Assembly: GCA_963715995.1 (NCBI GenBank)
Contig: OY970283.1
Location: forward strand, 372,001 to 436,000
Direction of reading: 5' to 3'
Source: DATBDN01 sp963715995
Lineage (GTDB): Bacteria > Actinomycetota > Thermoleophilia > Solirubrobacterales > Thermoleophilaceae
Length of the DNA: 64,000 nucleotides
Shown here: one piece after another, positions 8,171 through 16,542 of the stretch
How the letters are laid out: each line of letters opens with the position of its first letter
Numbering within the stretch: position 1 is the first letter of the stretch
Made by a program: the position numbers and the translations under genes
Notes under the pieces: model-generated
The model's database searches: none
What the model saw: only the letters and a program-made list of their open reading frames with translations
Told to the model about the DNA's origin: nothing

Positions 8171-10597
8171 CTAGACGTCGAGGTTCGCCACTTCCCTTGC
8201 GTGCTTCTCAATGAACTCTCTACGCGGTTCGACTTTGTCTCCCATCAGCATCGAAAAAATGAGATCAGCAGCACTCGCGTCGTCGATGGTCACCTGCTGA
8301 AGCGTCCGCTTCGCCGGGTCCATCGTCGTCTCGTAGAGCTGCTCGGCGTTCATCTCGCCCAGGCCCTTGAAGCGCTGGAGCGACACGCCTTCCTTCGCGA
8401 CATCCAGCACCGCTCGGCGCAGGTCCTCGAACGACAGCGCGCGGTCGGACTTCTTGCCGAGGCGCACGTCGAACGGCGGCGTGCCGGCGAGCTCGCGCAG
8501 CTCTCCATGCACTCGCGCGAAGCCCTTGTAGGCGTCGGTCGAGAACAGGCTGCGCGGCAGCCGCAGCGTGCGTGCCAGCCCGCTCGCGCGCTCGACGGCG
8601 CGGATGACGAGCTGAACCGCGTCCTGCTCGATCAGCGTCGCCTCGTAGGGCTCGCCCTCGGGCGTCGTCTTCTCGAGGACCTTGACGACGGCCTCGTCGT
8701 TTGCGGCGCCCTCGTCGAGAATCGTCGACTCTTCGAGAAACGTGATCGTCTCGTGGCCGTATTCGGCCTTCATCGTTGACGCCCAGCCCTCGTACTGCTT
8801 GAGCAGGCGGATGAACCGTTGCCAGCGCGCTTCGGTCATCTTGAACTGACCCGCGGCGCGGTCGTAGACCTCCATCTTCTCGAGCTTGTCGCGCAGCAGG
8901 AACTCCTCCAGCTCCGACTCCTTCTCGAGGTAGAGCTCGCGGCTCCCCTGCTTCGCCTTGTAGAGCGGCGGCTTCGCGATGTAGACGTAGCCGGCGTCGA
9001 TCAGCTCGTGCATCTCGCGGAACAGGAACGTCAGGACAAGCGTCCTGATGTGCGCGCCGTCCACGTCGGCATCGGTCATGACGACCACCTTGTGGTAGCG
9101 CGCCTTCTCCAGGTCGAACTCCTCGCGGATGCCGGTGCCGATCGCCGTGATCAGCGCCTGCACCTCGGTGTTGGAAAGAACCTTGTCAATGCGGTTCTTC
9201 TCGACGTTGATGATCTTGCCGCGCAGCGGGAGGATCGCCTGGGTGTGGCGGTCGCGGCCCTGCTTGGCGGAGCCGCCTGCCGAGTCACCCTCGACGATGA
9301 AGATCTCCGCCAGCGATGGATCGCGCACCGAGCAGTCGGCGAGCTTTCCGGGCAGGTGCGTGTTCTCGAGTGCGGACTTGCGCCGCGTCAGGTCACGCGC
9401 CTTGCGCGCGGCCTCGCGGGCGCGCTGCGCCTGGATCGCCTTCTTGATGACCGCTCGTGCCTCGGCCGGGTTCTCCTCGAGGAACTCCGCCAGGCCCTTG
9501 TTCACGGCCTGCTGCACGAACCCCTCCATCGGCGGGTTGCCGAGCTTGGTCTTCGTCTGACCCTCGAACTGCGGGTCGGCGAGCTTGACCGAGATGATCG
9601 CGGTGAGGCCCTCGCGGACGTCCTCGCCCGTGAGGTTGTCGTCCTTCTCGCGCAGCTCACCCGAGGAGCGCGCGTAGGCGTTCAGCGTTCGCGTCAGCGC
9701 CGAGCGGAAGCCGGAGAGATGGGTACCGCCCTCGTGCGTGTTGATGTTGTTGGCGAACGAGAGAAGCGACTCCTGGTAGCCGTCGTTCCACTGGAGCGCG
9801 ACCTCGACCTCGCCGACGTCGGTCTCGTCGTGGATGTAGGCGACCTTCTTGGACAGCGGCGAGCGCGTGCCCTGCGAGTGCAGGTAGTGCACGAAGTCGA
9901 CGATGCCGCCGTCGTACTGGAACGAGTGCTTCTCGCCCTCGCCCCGGCCGTCGGCGAAGTCGATCTTGAGGCCGCGCGTGAGGAACGCCGTCTCACGGAA
10001 GCGCTGGGTCAGGACGGTGTCGTCGTACTCGATCGTCTCGAAGATCTCGAGATCGGGCAGGAACGTGATCGACGTTCCGCGACGGTCGGTCTTCTCGCCC
10101 TTCACGAGCTCGGTCATCGGCTTGCCGCGCTCGTAGTGCTGGGTCCACTCGAAGCCGTCGCGCCAGATGCGCAGCTCGAGCTCCTCGGAGAGCGCGTTCA
10201 CCACCGACACGCCGACGCCGTGGAGGCCGCCGGAGACCTTGTAGCCGCCTCCGTCGCCGAACTTGCCGCCCGCGTGGAGAACCGTCAGCACGACCTCGGC
10301 GGCCGGCTTGTTCTCCTTCTTCATGATGTCGACCGGGATGCCGCGGCCGTCGTCGATGACGGTGACGCGGTTGTCCGGGTGGATCGTGATGTCCACCGAT
10401 GCCGCCTCGCCGGCGAGCGCCTCGTCGACCGAGTTGTCGACCACCTCGTAGATGAGGTGATGAAGGCCGCGCTGGCCGGTCGAGCCGATGTACATGCCCG
10501 GGCGCTTGCGGACCGCTTCGAGGCCCTCGAGGACGGTGATGTCCTGAGCGCTGTAGCTGCCGTTCGCCTTGCCCGGCTCTTCCTTCTTGTTCGCCAA
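8171..10597 (-). CDS. gyrB: DNA gyrase subunit B
   Basis: 808 residues from a TTG. Supplies ATP hydrolysis and part of the metal-binding cleavage site of gyrase. The GHKL ATPase domain has EVVDNSVDEA (Asn54), IDDGRGIPV and GGLHGVGVS. The transducer domain follows. The TOPRIM domain has EGDSAGG (436-442) and DADVDG (509-514), and RFKGLGEMN lies near the C-terminus. Between TOPRIM and that tail are about 165 extra residues, like the insertion of the long (about 800-residue) E. coli-type GyrB and unlike the roughly 675-residue mycobacterial form. It is followed by gyrA after a 169-base spacer holding repeat copy A. Confidence 0.97.
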   Translation of the reverse strand: MANKKEEPGKANGSYSAQDITVLEGLEAVRKRPGMYIGSTGQRGLHHLIYEVVDNSVDEALAGEAASVDITIHPDNRVTVIDDGRGIPVDIMKKENKPAAEVVLTVLHAGGKFGDGGGYKVSGGLHGVGVSVVNALSEELELRIWRDGFEWTQHYERGKPMTELVKGEKTDRRGTSITFLPDLEIFETIEYDDTVLTQRFRETAFLTRGLKIDFADGRGEGEKHSFQYDGGIVDFVHYLHSQGTRSPLSKKVAYIHDETDVGEVEVALQWNDGYQESLLSFANNINTHEGGTHLSGFRSALTRTLNAYARSSGELREKDDNLTGEDVREGLTAIISVKLADPQFEGQTKTKLGNPPMEGFVQQAVNKGLAEFLEENPAEARAVIKKAIQAQRAREAARKARDLTRRKSALENTHLPGKLADCSVRDPSLAEIFIVEGDSAGGSAKQGRDRHTQAILPLRGKIINVEKNRIDKVLSNTEVQALITAIGTGIREEFDLEKARYHKVVVMTDADVDGAHIRTLVLTFLFREMHELIDAGYVYIAKPPLYKAKQGSRELYLEKESELEEFLLRDKLEKMEVYDRAAGQFKMTEARWQRFIRLLKQYEGWASTMKAEYGHETITFLEESTILDEGAANDEAVVKVLEKTTPEGEPYEATLIEQDAVQLVIRAVERASGLARTLRLPRSLFSTDAYKGFARVHGELRELAGTPPFDVRLGKKSDRALSFEDLRRAVLDVAKEGVSLQRFKGLGEMNAEQLYETTMDPAKRTLQQVTIDDASAADLIFSMLMGDKVEPRREFIEKHAREVANLDV

Positions 10598-10622
10598 AAG
10601 ACTGCCTCTCTACATACGAAGA

Positions 10623-10638
10623 GCCCCCCGCAGGGGGC
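10623..10638 (-). promoter_or_regulatory. GC hairpin in the gyrB leader
   Basis: GCCCCC and GGGGGC form a 6-bp stem with a 4-base loop about 25 bases before the gyrB TTG, inside the 148-base spacer after the DciA-like gene. No U-run follows on the gyrB strand, so a simple terminator is doubtful. A leader hairpin affecting gyrB expression is possible. Nothing else in 10598-10745 is recognisable. Confidence 0.35.
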
Positions 10639-10745
10639 CCGGAAACGATGTAAAAAGGGTAGCAGGCGGGGCCGCGGGAACCCTCCCCGAGAGGCCCACG
10701 TTTTACCTGCAAATGGGCACTTTTGTAACGCGAAGGGTACAGCCG

Positions 10746-11042
10746 TTACGAGGATTTCACTATGAAGCGCAGCGCGCGCACCTTCGGGCCGCCCAGGTCG
10801 GCGTTCAGGCGGGCGATCAGATCGCCCGCGAGGAGGGTCAGTTCCTGTGCCCAGACCGACCCCGAACACTCGACCGTGACCGTCCCCTCGCGCTCCGATG
10901 ACGGTGCCGACTCGGCCGCGATCGCGGCCCCGGCGGTCGTCGCCCAGGCCGCCTGCACGCGCGCGAGCAGGGTGTCCGGCGCGGCCTGCCCAATCGCGTC
11001 ACGCAGCACGTCTGCGAACGGCTCGGGGGCCCGGCGCCTCAT
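10746..11042 (-). CDS. DUF721 / DciA-like helicase-loading protein
   Basis: 98 residues. Matches the DUF721 family: an N-terminal helix, QAAWATTAG (the W-x-x-hydrophobic-x-G core), a beta-strand with VTVECSGSVWAQELTLL, then LNADLG. DciA is the ancestral partner that helps load the DnaB helicase in bacteria lacking DnaC or DnaI. Its position beside recF and gyrB is the usual place for DUF721 genes in Actinobacteria. The start overlaps the recF stop as ATGA. A separate DnaI/DnaC-like loader gene lies beside dnaB at 53660-54346. Confidence 0.8.
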   Translation of the reverse strand: MRRRAPEPFADVLRDAIGQAAPDTLLARVQAAWATTAGAAIAAESAPSSEREGTVTVECSGSVWAQELTLLAGDLIARLNADLGGPKVRALRFIVKSS

Positions 11043-12121
11043 GCTGAGACGAGCGCCCCGGCCTCGACGTGGATCGTGACGACGCCATCCTCGCCGGCCC
11101 CGGGTACGTGCTCGGCTTCCGTGGCCGTGACGAGCGCCTGGCCCCCGCCACGCAGGAGCTCCGCCAGGCGCAGGCGCCGTTCGGCGTCGAGCTCCGACAT
11201 GACGTCGTCGAGCAGCATCAGCGGGGGATCATCGCGCAGCTCGAGCAGGAGGTCGCGCTCGGCCAGGAGCAGCGCGAGCAGGCCGACCCGCTGCTGGCCC
11301 TGTGAGCCGAACGCGCGCAGCGGCCGACCGCCGTGGGCAAGCGCCAGCTCGTCGCGGTGCGGCCCGTGAGCGGTGAAGCCGCGCTGCAGATCGGCGGCCC
11401 GTCGCTCGACAAGCTCGGCGCGCAGCTCGTCGGCGCTCGCGGCGCGCGAGCGCGGCTTGTAGGCCAGCTCCGCGTGCTCCGGCAGCCCGAGCTCGGACGC
11501 GAAGCGCGCGAACGGCTCGGCCAGCGCCTGCGCCGCCGCCGCGCGTTCCACCATCAGCTCCCAGCCGAGCTGCGCGAGCTCCGTGTCCCACGGGTCGAGC
11601 AGCGACGGCGCCGCGCTGTGGCGGGCAACGAGGGCGTTGCGCTGCGCGAGCGCCCGCGAGTAGCGCGAGCGCAGGTCCGAGAGCGCCGGGTGAAGCGCCG
11701 CCGCGAACGCGTCGAGATGCGCACGGCGCAGCGACGGGCCCCCGCGCACCAGCTCCAGCCGCTCCGGCAGGAAGACCACCGCCAGCGGCCGCGGCGCTTC
11801 GGGCCCGAAGCGCTCGACGGGCGCGCCGTCGATCCGCAAGCGCTTGGGCTCGCCGGGCTGGAACCCCACCTCGAGCAGATGGAGCCCATCCTCACCCTCG
11901 ACCTCAGCCTCAGCCCGCGTGACCTCCGAGCCGATCCGGACGAGCTCGCGCTCGTTGGAAGTCCTGCAGGCGCGCGAGGTCAGGGCGAAGTAGACGCCCT
12001 CGAGCAGATTCGTCTTGCCGGCCCCGTTGGGCCCGACCACAACGGTGAGCCCAGGCCCGAGAGTCGCCTCCGCCCGTTCATAGGAGCGAAAGTCCCGGAG
12101 GCGGACGGCCAGGAGACGCAT
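11039..12121 (-). CDS. recF: DNA replication/repair protein RecF
   Basis: 360 residues. An SMC-like ATPase that helps load RecA at single-strand gaps. Motifs in order: LRDFRSYE at the N-terminus, Walker A GPNGAGKTN (30-38), FAAALHPAL, the ABC-type signature FGSQGQQR, and Walker B LMLLDDVMSELD followed by the D-loop. The start ATG begins MRLLAVRLRDFRSY, as expected for the family. It sits in the standard dnaA-dnaN-recF order and overlaps the DciA-like gene by 4 bases. Confidence 0.96.
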   Translation of the reverse strand: MRLLAVRLRDFRSYERAEATLGPGLTVVVGPNGAGKTNLLEGVYFALTSRACRTSNERELVRIGSEVTRAEAEVEGEDGLHLLEVGFQPGEPKRLRIDGAPVERFGPEAPRPLAVVFLPERLELVRGGPSLRRAHLDAFAAALHPALSDLRSRYSRALAQRNALVARHSAAPSLLDPWDTELAQLGWELMVERAAAAQALAEPFARFASELGLPEHAELAYKPRSRAASADELRAELVERRAADLQRGFTAHGPHRDELALAHGGRPLRAFGSQGQQRVGLLALLLAERDLLLELRDDPPLMLLDDVMSELDAERRLRLAELLRGGGQALVTATEAEHVPGAGEDGVVTIHVEAGALVSA

Positions 12122-12169
12122 CGGCTAAGGGCGCCGAGATCGGATCTGAGCGCGAGGCGCCCGAATGGC

Positions 12170-12218
12170 AAGGACGCAGGGGTGGGACAGTGCTACGCAC
12201 GGCCCAACCCGAGGACGC
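12170..12218 (+). repeat. 49-base dispersed hairpin element, copy B
   Basis: Second copy, in the dnaN-recF spacer (12122-12241). It starts AAGGACGCAGG and ends GAGGACGC exactly as copies A and C do. The outer arms are GGGGTGGG and CCCAACCC, which pair through one G-T wobble; inner GTGC pairs with GCAC. The left flank contains TGAGCG and GAGGC, also seen beside copy C. Confidence 0.75.
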
Positions 12219-12241
12219 AGCCAGTCGGGATGCATTCGCGC

Positions 12242-13354
12242 TCAGACGTTTAGTCGAACGGGCATGACGAGATAGATGAAGCGGCCCTCGTCTCCCGACT
12301 GGATCAGGCCGGGCCTATGCGGGCTGATCAGCTTGAAGATCAGCTCGTCGGACTCGGCACTGTCGAGACCGTCGGTCAGGAACTCGGGGTTGAAGCCGAT
12401 CTCCAGCGTCTCGCCCTTGAACGGCGCCGGCAGCGACTCCTGCGCATCGCCCGTGTCGGGCGTCTCGGCAGACACCTGCAGCGCGCCGTCCTCGAACTTC
12501 ATCCGCAGCGGCGCGTTCTTCTGCGCCATCAGGCTGATCCGCTTGACGACGTCGAGGAGCTCGACGCGGCTGAGCCGCAGCTCGTGCTCGTAGGTCTCCG
12601 GCAGCAACTGCTTGTAGTTCGGGAAGCGCCCTTCGATCAGGCGCGAGTTGAGAACGACGTCGCCGGCGCGGAAGATGACCTGGTTCTCCTTCGCAGTGAC
12701 CTCGATCGCCTCGACCCCGTCGGCCGTCGCAACACGGGTCAGCTCCTGGAGCGCCCGCACCGGGACGTTCACCTCGAGCTCCCCTTCGATAGCGGCGTCG
12801 AGCTTCGTCTCCTTGACGGCGAGCCGGTACGAGTCGGTGGCCACCATCCGCAGCTCGTCCCCAGCGGCCGAGACCAGGACCCCGGTCAGGTGCGGGCGGG
12901 CTTCGTCGCGCGAAGCCGCGCGCCCAACCCGGTTGACCGTGTCGGTGAACGCCTGCGCCGGCACGCTGACCGTCGCCTCGTTCTCCTTCTCCGGCAGCTT
13001 CGGGAAGTCCTCCGTCGGCAGCGTGCGCAGGTGGAACTTGGCCGTGCCCGAGACGATCTCGACGTCCTGCGTCTGCGAGCGGTACTCGATCCCGAGGTCA
13101 TCGTTCGGAAGCGAACGAACCACATCGAGCAGCAACCTGCCCGGCAGGACGATCGGGTGCGTGGCGTTCTCGACCTCGGCGTCGACGCGCACGCGCACGC
13201 CGATCTCCATGTCGGTGGCCTGGAGCTCCACGCCGCCCTGCGTCTCCTGGATCAGGACCCCGGAGAGCGTTTGGATCGAGCTGCGCGTCGACACACCGCG
13301 CGCGGCAACGCCCAGTCGAGCGAGGAACGCATCACGGGAAACGGACAGCTTCAT
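12242..13354 (-). CDS. dnaN: DNA polymerase III beta sliding clamp
   Basis: 370 residues. The ring-shaped processivity clamp for the replicative polymerase, with three repeated clamp folds. Visible hallmarks are the MKLSVSRDAF start, a middle RPHLTGVLV strand, ATDSYRLAV near the end of domain 2, and a C-terminal YLVMPVRL. The frame is open to an ATG at 13444 that overlaps the dnaA stop as ATGA, which would add 30 Ser/Thr/Val-rich residues. I chose ATG 13354 because family members begin there. Confidence 0.95.
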   Translation of the reverse strand: MKLSVSRDAFLARLGVAARGVSTRSSIQTLSGVLIQETQGGVELQATDMEIGVRVRVDAEVENATHPIVLPGRLLLDVVRSLPNDDLGIEYRSQTQDVEIVSGTAKFHLRTLPTEDFPKLPEKENEATVSVPAQAFTDTVNRVGRAASRDEARPHLTGVLVSAAGDELRMVATDSYRLAVKETKLDAAIEGELEVNVPVRALQELTRVATADGVEAIEVTAKENQVIFRAGDVVLNSRLIEGRFPNYKQLLPETYEHELRLSRVELLDVVKRISLMAQKNAPLRMKFEDGALQVSAETPDTGDAQESLPAPFKGETLEIGFNPEFLTDGLDSAESDELIFKLISPHRPGLIQSGDEGRFIYLVMPVRLNV

Positions 13355-13440
13355 CTGTTCAGAGACTCCATTTGAAGAAGTAGTAGGGGTTGTTGATACC
13401 GGCACAACGGTCGCAGATGCCACAAGTGGAGCCGATTCTG

Positions 13441-14766
13441 TCATCCGACTCGGCTGGCAAGTCGCCTGCGCAACGTGTCGACAGTGCTCGTGGCTGGACC
13501 GCCGGCAGCGATGTCGGCAGCGATGCGCTTGTGGGCGTGGGCAATGGTTGAGTGGTCGCGGCCGAAGCCGCGGCCGATCTCGGGCAGGCTGACGTCGGTG
13601 AGCTCGCGCGCGAGGTACATGGCGATCTGGCGGGCGAACGCGACCTTCTGACTGCGGTCGCGCGCCAGCAGGCGCTCCGTGGAGAGCCCGAAGGCCTCCG
13701 CCGCGGCGGACTGGATCGACTCGAGCGTGGCGGCGCCGCCGACACGCGACGACGGGTGGGGGAGCCGGCCGAGCACGGTGCGGATGATGTCGGTGGTGAT
13801 TCGCTCGCCACGGAGCGAGGCGTAGGCGACCACGCGGATCAACGCGCCCTCGAGGCCGCGGATGCTCGAGTCGATGGTGTCGGCCAGGAGGGTCAGCGCG
13901 TCGTCGTCGATGTCCACGTCGTCGTGGAGCACCCGCTTGCGCAGGATCGCGGCGCGGGCGTCGGGATCGGGCGTCTCAACAGGCGTGACGAGGCCGCACT
14001 CGAAGCGCTCGCGCAGGCGGGCCTCGAGGCCGGCGAGCTCCGACGGCGGCCGATCGCTCGTGAAGACGAGCTGGCGCCCGGTCTCGTAGAGGGCGTTGAA
14101 GGTGTGGAAGAACTCCTCCTCGGTGCGCTGCTTCGAGGCGAGGAACTGGATGTCGTCGATCAGGAGCACGTCGGCACCGCGGAAGCGGCTCTTGAAGCCG
14201 GCAACTCCCTCGCTGCGAACGGCGCCGACGAACTCGCTCGTGAAGGTCTCCACGGTTGCGTAGCGCACGGTCATGCCGTCGCCATAACGCGCGATGTAGT
14301 TACCGATCGCGTGCAGCAGGTGGGTCTTGCCGAGCCCCGGGGGCCCGTGCAGCACGAGCGGGTTGTAGGCCTGCCCGGGCAGCTCGGCGACGGCGAGCGC
14401 CGCGGCGTGCGCGAAGCGGTTGCCGTCGCAGATGACGAACTGGTCGAAGGTGTACTTCGGGTTCAGCCCGACGGTCGCCGCTACCGAGCTCTGCGGCGCG
14501 GGCTCGGTAGCGGCGGGCGGTTGCCAGTGCTCGTCGACCAGCTCGATCTGGAGCCTGTCCCCAACCTTCGCCGCGGCTTGGCGCAGCAGGTCGCCGAAGC
14601 CCTCGCGGACCCAGCCGCGCACGTGACTCGGTGCCGATACGAACAGCTTGTCCCCAACCCTGCCGGCCGGTTTGAGCGGCTCGATCCAGACGTGGAAAAT
14701 GAAATCCGTGACCTCACCGCGCATCTCTTCGCGTATGCGATCCCATGTCGTTTGAAGGTCTTCGGG
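13441..14766 (-). CDS. dnaA: Chromosomal replication initiator DnaA
   Basis: 441 residues from TTG 14766. Domain I (TWDRIREEM, FIFHVWIEPL) is followed by a short Pro/Ala linker. The AAA+ domain has Walker A GPPGLGKTH and Walker B VLLIDDIQFL. Domain IV carries the DnaA-box-binding signature GRGFGRDHSTIAHA. An in-frame ATG at 14829 lies inside a likely -10 hexamer and would add 21 atypical residues, so I prefer the TTG. The gene is divergent from rpmH, as in most bacteria. Confidence 0.95.
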   Translation of the reverse strand, partial: PEDLQTTWDRIREEMRGEVTDFIFHVWIEPLKPAGRVGDKLFVSAPSHVRGWVREGFGDLLRQAAAKVGDRLQIELVDEHWQPPAATEPAPQSSVAATVGLNPKYTFDQFVICDGNRFAHAAALAVAELPGQAYNPLVLHGPPGLGKTHLLHAIGNYIARYGDGMTVRYATVETFTSEFVGAVRSEGVAGFKSRFRGADVLLIDDIQFLASKQRTEEEFFHTFNALYETGRQLVFTSDRPPSELAGLEARLRERFECGLVTPVETPDPDARAAILRKRVLHDDVDIDDDALTLLADTIDSSIRGLEGALIRVVAYASLRGERITTDIIRTVLGRLPHPSSRVGGAATLESIQSAAAEAFGLSTERLLARDRSQKVAFARQIAMYLARELTDVSLPEIGRGFGRDHSTIAHAHKRIAADIAAGGPATSTVDTLRRRLASRVG

Positions 14767-14824
14767 CAAGGTCGATCGGCCCCGCTGTGGGGGCGTCCAG
14801 CGTCCGGCATCAAGAGGAAGCGCG

Positions 14825-14851
14825 AGCATACATCCGGTCGCGCGCGACCAA
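14825..14851 (-). promoter_or_regulatory. Candidate dnaA promoter
   Basis: On the minus strand TTGGTC (14851-14846) and TATGCT (14830-14825) are separated by 15 bases. Transcription from here would give a leader of about 50 bases before TTG 14766 and would start after the ATG at 14829. It lies in the 160-base dnaA-rpmH spacer, where I see no DnaA boxes. Confidence 0.4.
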
Positions 14852-14911
14852 GCAGGGCCAACCGCGACGCAGCCGCAACGAGCGCGGAAATTCGGGAAAT
14901 TGACCGCTGGC

Positions 14912-14917
14912 TAGACT
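14912..14917 (+). promoter_or_regulatory. -10 element TAGACT of rpmH
   Basis: TAGACT ends 9 bases before the rpmH ATG. The same hexamer precedes hemB, purA and the bifunctional nuclease gene, and the spacing again suggests a leaderless or nearly leaderless transcript. Confidence 0.6.
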
Positions 14918-14926
14918 GCCATTCGC

Positions 14927-15061
14927 ATGAAGCGCACGTACCAGCCGAAGAAGCGCAAGCGCGCACGCACGCACGGCTTCCGCAAGCGGATGCAGACCAA
15001 GGGCGGACGCCTGGTCCTGAAGCGCCGCCGCGACAAGAACCGCAAGCGACTCACTCCGTAG
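14927..15061 (+). CDS. rpmH: 50S ribosomal protein bL34
   Basis: 44 residues, very basic. MKRTYQPKKRKRARTHGFR and a second block ending RRRDKNRKRL are the standard bL34 sequence. It is the first gene of the rpmH-rnpA-yidD-yidC-khpB-rsmG run and is divergent from dnaA. Confidence 0.97.
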   Translation: MKRTYQPKKRKRARTHGFRKRMQTKGGRLVLKRRRDKNRKRLTP

Positions 15062-15064
15062 CCG

Positions 15065-15427
15065 ATGGCCGGAGCCAGGCGCCGGCGCCTGTCCCGCAGC
15101 GCTGAGTTCGATCGCGTCTACCGGGAAGGCCGGTCACATTCCGGCCGGCACCTGGTCCTCTACTCCTTCCCGCGCGAGGCCGGCGACGACGTCGCGCCAC
15201 GGCTCGGGCTGTCGGTGGGCCGCAAGGTCGGCGGCGCGGTCGAGCGCAACAAGGTGAAGCGCCTGGTGCGCGAGGCCTTCTGGCAGTCGGAGGAGCGGCT
15301 GCCCGCGGGCCACGACTTCGTCGTCGTGGCGCGCTCGGAGGCGGCCGGCCTGGCCGATCGCGAGGGGCTCGCGGGGATCAAGACGGAGCTCGACGAGCTG
15401 CTCGAGAAGGTGGCCGCGAAGCGATGA
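15065..15427 (+). CDS. rnpA: Ribonuclease P protein component
   Basis: 120 residues. Protein cofactor of RNase P, which trims tRNA 5' ends. The conserved RNR signature is present (GRKVGGAVERNKVKRLVREAF region, about residues 55-75), preceded by the F-x-x-V-Y-R-E-G segment near residue 20 that helps bind the precursor leader. It starts 3 bases after rpmH and overlaps yidD as ATGA. Confidence 0.96.
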   Translation: MAGARRRRLSRSAEFDRVYREGRSHSGRHLVLYSFPREAGDDVAPRLGLSVGRKVGGAVERNKVKRLVREAFWQSEERLPAGHDFVVVARSEAAGLADREGLAGIKTELDELLEKVAAKR

Positions 15428-15657
15428 GAGCGGTGGTCGCGGCGCCGGTGCGTCTATACCAGCGCTTCATCTCGCCGGCCCTGCCGCGCCGCTGCAAGTA
15501 CCATCCGACCTGCTCCGAGTACGCCGTGCAGGCGATCCGCAGCTACGGAGTCCCACGCGGACTCGTCCTTGCGGCCTGGCGGCTCATGCGTTGCAACCCA
15601 TGGAGCCACGGCGGGGTGGACCCGGTCGAGGCACAGACGATTTTCCGAACCCGCTAA
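15424..15657 (+). CDS. yidD: Membrane protein insertion efficiency factor YidD
   Basis: 77 residues. Family motifs are complete: YQRFISPAL, CKYHPTCSEYA and MRCNPWSHGGVDPV. It assists YidC-dependent membrane insertion at the inner face of the membrane. Its stop abuts the yidC ATG, as is usual for this operon. Confidence 0.95.
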   Translation: MRAVVAAPVRLYQRFISPALPRRCKYHPTCSEYAVQAIRSYGVPRGLVLAAWRLMRCNPWSHGGVDPVEAQTIFRTR

Positions 15658-16542
15658 ATGACCCTGCCGCTCGCAAGCATCCTCCAGCCCCTCATCGATT
15701 TCTCCGAGGGGATCATGAAGTTCTTCCACAACCAGGTGGGCTTCGGCTGGGGTCTCTCGATCATCTTCCTGACGTTCGTGATCCGGCTGATCATCCTGCC
15801 GCTCACGTTCCGCCAAGTGCGCTCCATGCAGGCACTTCAGCGCCTTCAGCCCAAGATCAAGGAGCTCCAGGCGCGCTACAAGGACGACAAGCAGCGCCTC
15901 AACCAGGAGATGATGGCGTTCTACAAGGAGCACAAGGTGAACCCGCTCGGGTCCTGCCTGCCGGTGCTGCTCCAGCTGCCGTTCTTCCTCGCGCTGTTCC
16001 GGATGCTCCGCCACGACCTGCGCGAGGACATCTGTCATCAGACCGCTAAGTCGTGCGGCCAGGTGGCGGCCTACGCGCACGAGTCCGGCTTCCTCTTCAT
16101 CCACGACATCACCGCGAAGGCCACCGGCGGCGCGCTCGTCGCGCTGATCATCCTCTACGTCGGCAGCCAGCTGGTGTCGGGCCTGATCACCACCTTCACG
16201 GCGGACCGCAGCCAGCGGATCATGATGCTGGCGCTGCCGTTCGTGTTCGTCACGTTCATCCTCAGCTTCGACGCCGGCCTGATCATCTACTGGATCACGA
16301 CCAACTTCTGGACGATCGGCCAGCAGCTCTTCATCAAGCGCTTCCTGCCGCCGCCCGAGCCGATCGCGGTTGGCGCGACAGCGGGCGGCGGAAACGCCAA
16401 AGTCCCTGCAAAGGCCCTGAAGGCGAACGGCAAGGAGAGCGGCGGCAAGTCGAACGGAAGCTCGAACGGCGCGGAGGCTTCGAGGACCGCGCCGCCGCCC
16501 GGGGCGCGCAAGAAGAAGAAGCGCTCGGGGCGCCGCCGGTGA
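15658..16542 (+). CDS. yidC: Membrane protein insertase YidC
   Basis: 294 residues, the short Gram-positive form without the large periplasmic domain. About five hydrophobic segments are visible. The first cytoplasmic loop carries the conserved VRSMQALQRLQPKIK and QEMMAFYKEH and is followed by NPLGSCLPVLLQLPFF. A late segment reads FDAGLIIYWITTN. The C-terminal tail is strongly basic (KKKKRSGRRR), which in this family contacts ribosomes. It overlaps khpB as GTGA. Confidence 0.95.
   Translation: MTLPLASILQPLIDFSEGIMKFFHNQVGFGWGLSIIFLTFVIRLIILPLTFRQVRSMQALQRLQPKIKELQARYKDDKQRLNQEMMAFYKEHKVNPLGSCLPVLLQLPFFLALFRMLRHDLREDICHQTAKSCGQVAAYAHESGFLFIHDITAKATGGALVALIILYVGSQLVSGLITTFTADRSQRIMMLALPFVFVTFILSFDAGLIIYWITTNFWTIGQQLFIKRFLPPPEPIAVGATAGGGNAKVPAKALKANGKESGGKSNGSSNGAEASRTAPPPGARKKKKRSGRRR

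Noticed and set aside
10036..10042. TCGAAGA in gyrB as a fourth frameshift
   Set aside because: The reading frame through DLEIFETIEYDD is intact, so the sequence is correct there; the same holds near 3747 and 40887.
8819..10765. A 648-codon plus-strand ORF opposite gyrB
   Set aside because: High GC keeps antisense frames open. The protein is Leu/Arg/Val/Asp-rich without motifs, and gyrB is certain on the other strand.
13359..13440. Cysteine motif CGICDRC in a minus-strand frame near the dnaN start
   Set aside because: The frame is a shadow of the dnaA-dnaN junction and has no start or upstream coding continuity.
14767..14829. ATG 14829 as the dnaA start
   Set aside because: It lies within the candidate -10 hexamer TATGCT and adds residues not typical of DnaA; TTG 14766 fits the domain I start better.
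14900..14905. TTGACC upstream of rpmH as a -35 box
   Set aside because: Only 6 bases separate it from the TAGACT -10 element, too short for a promoter spacer.
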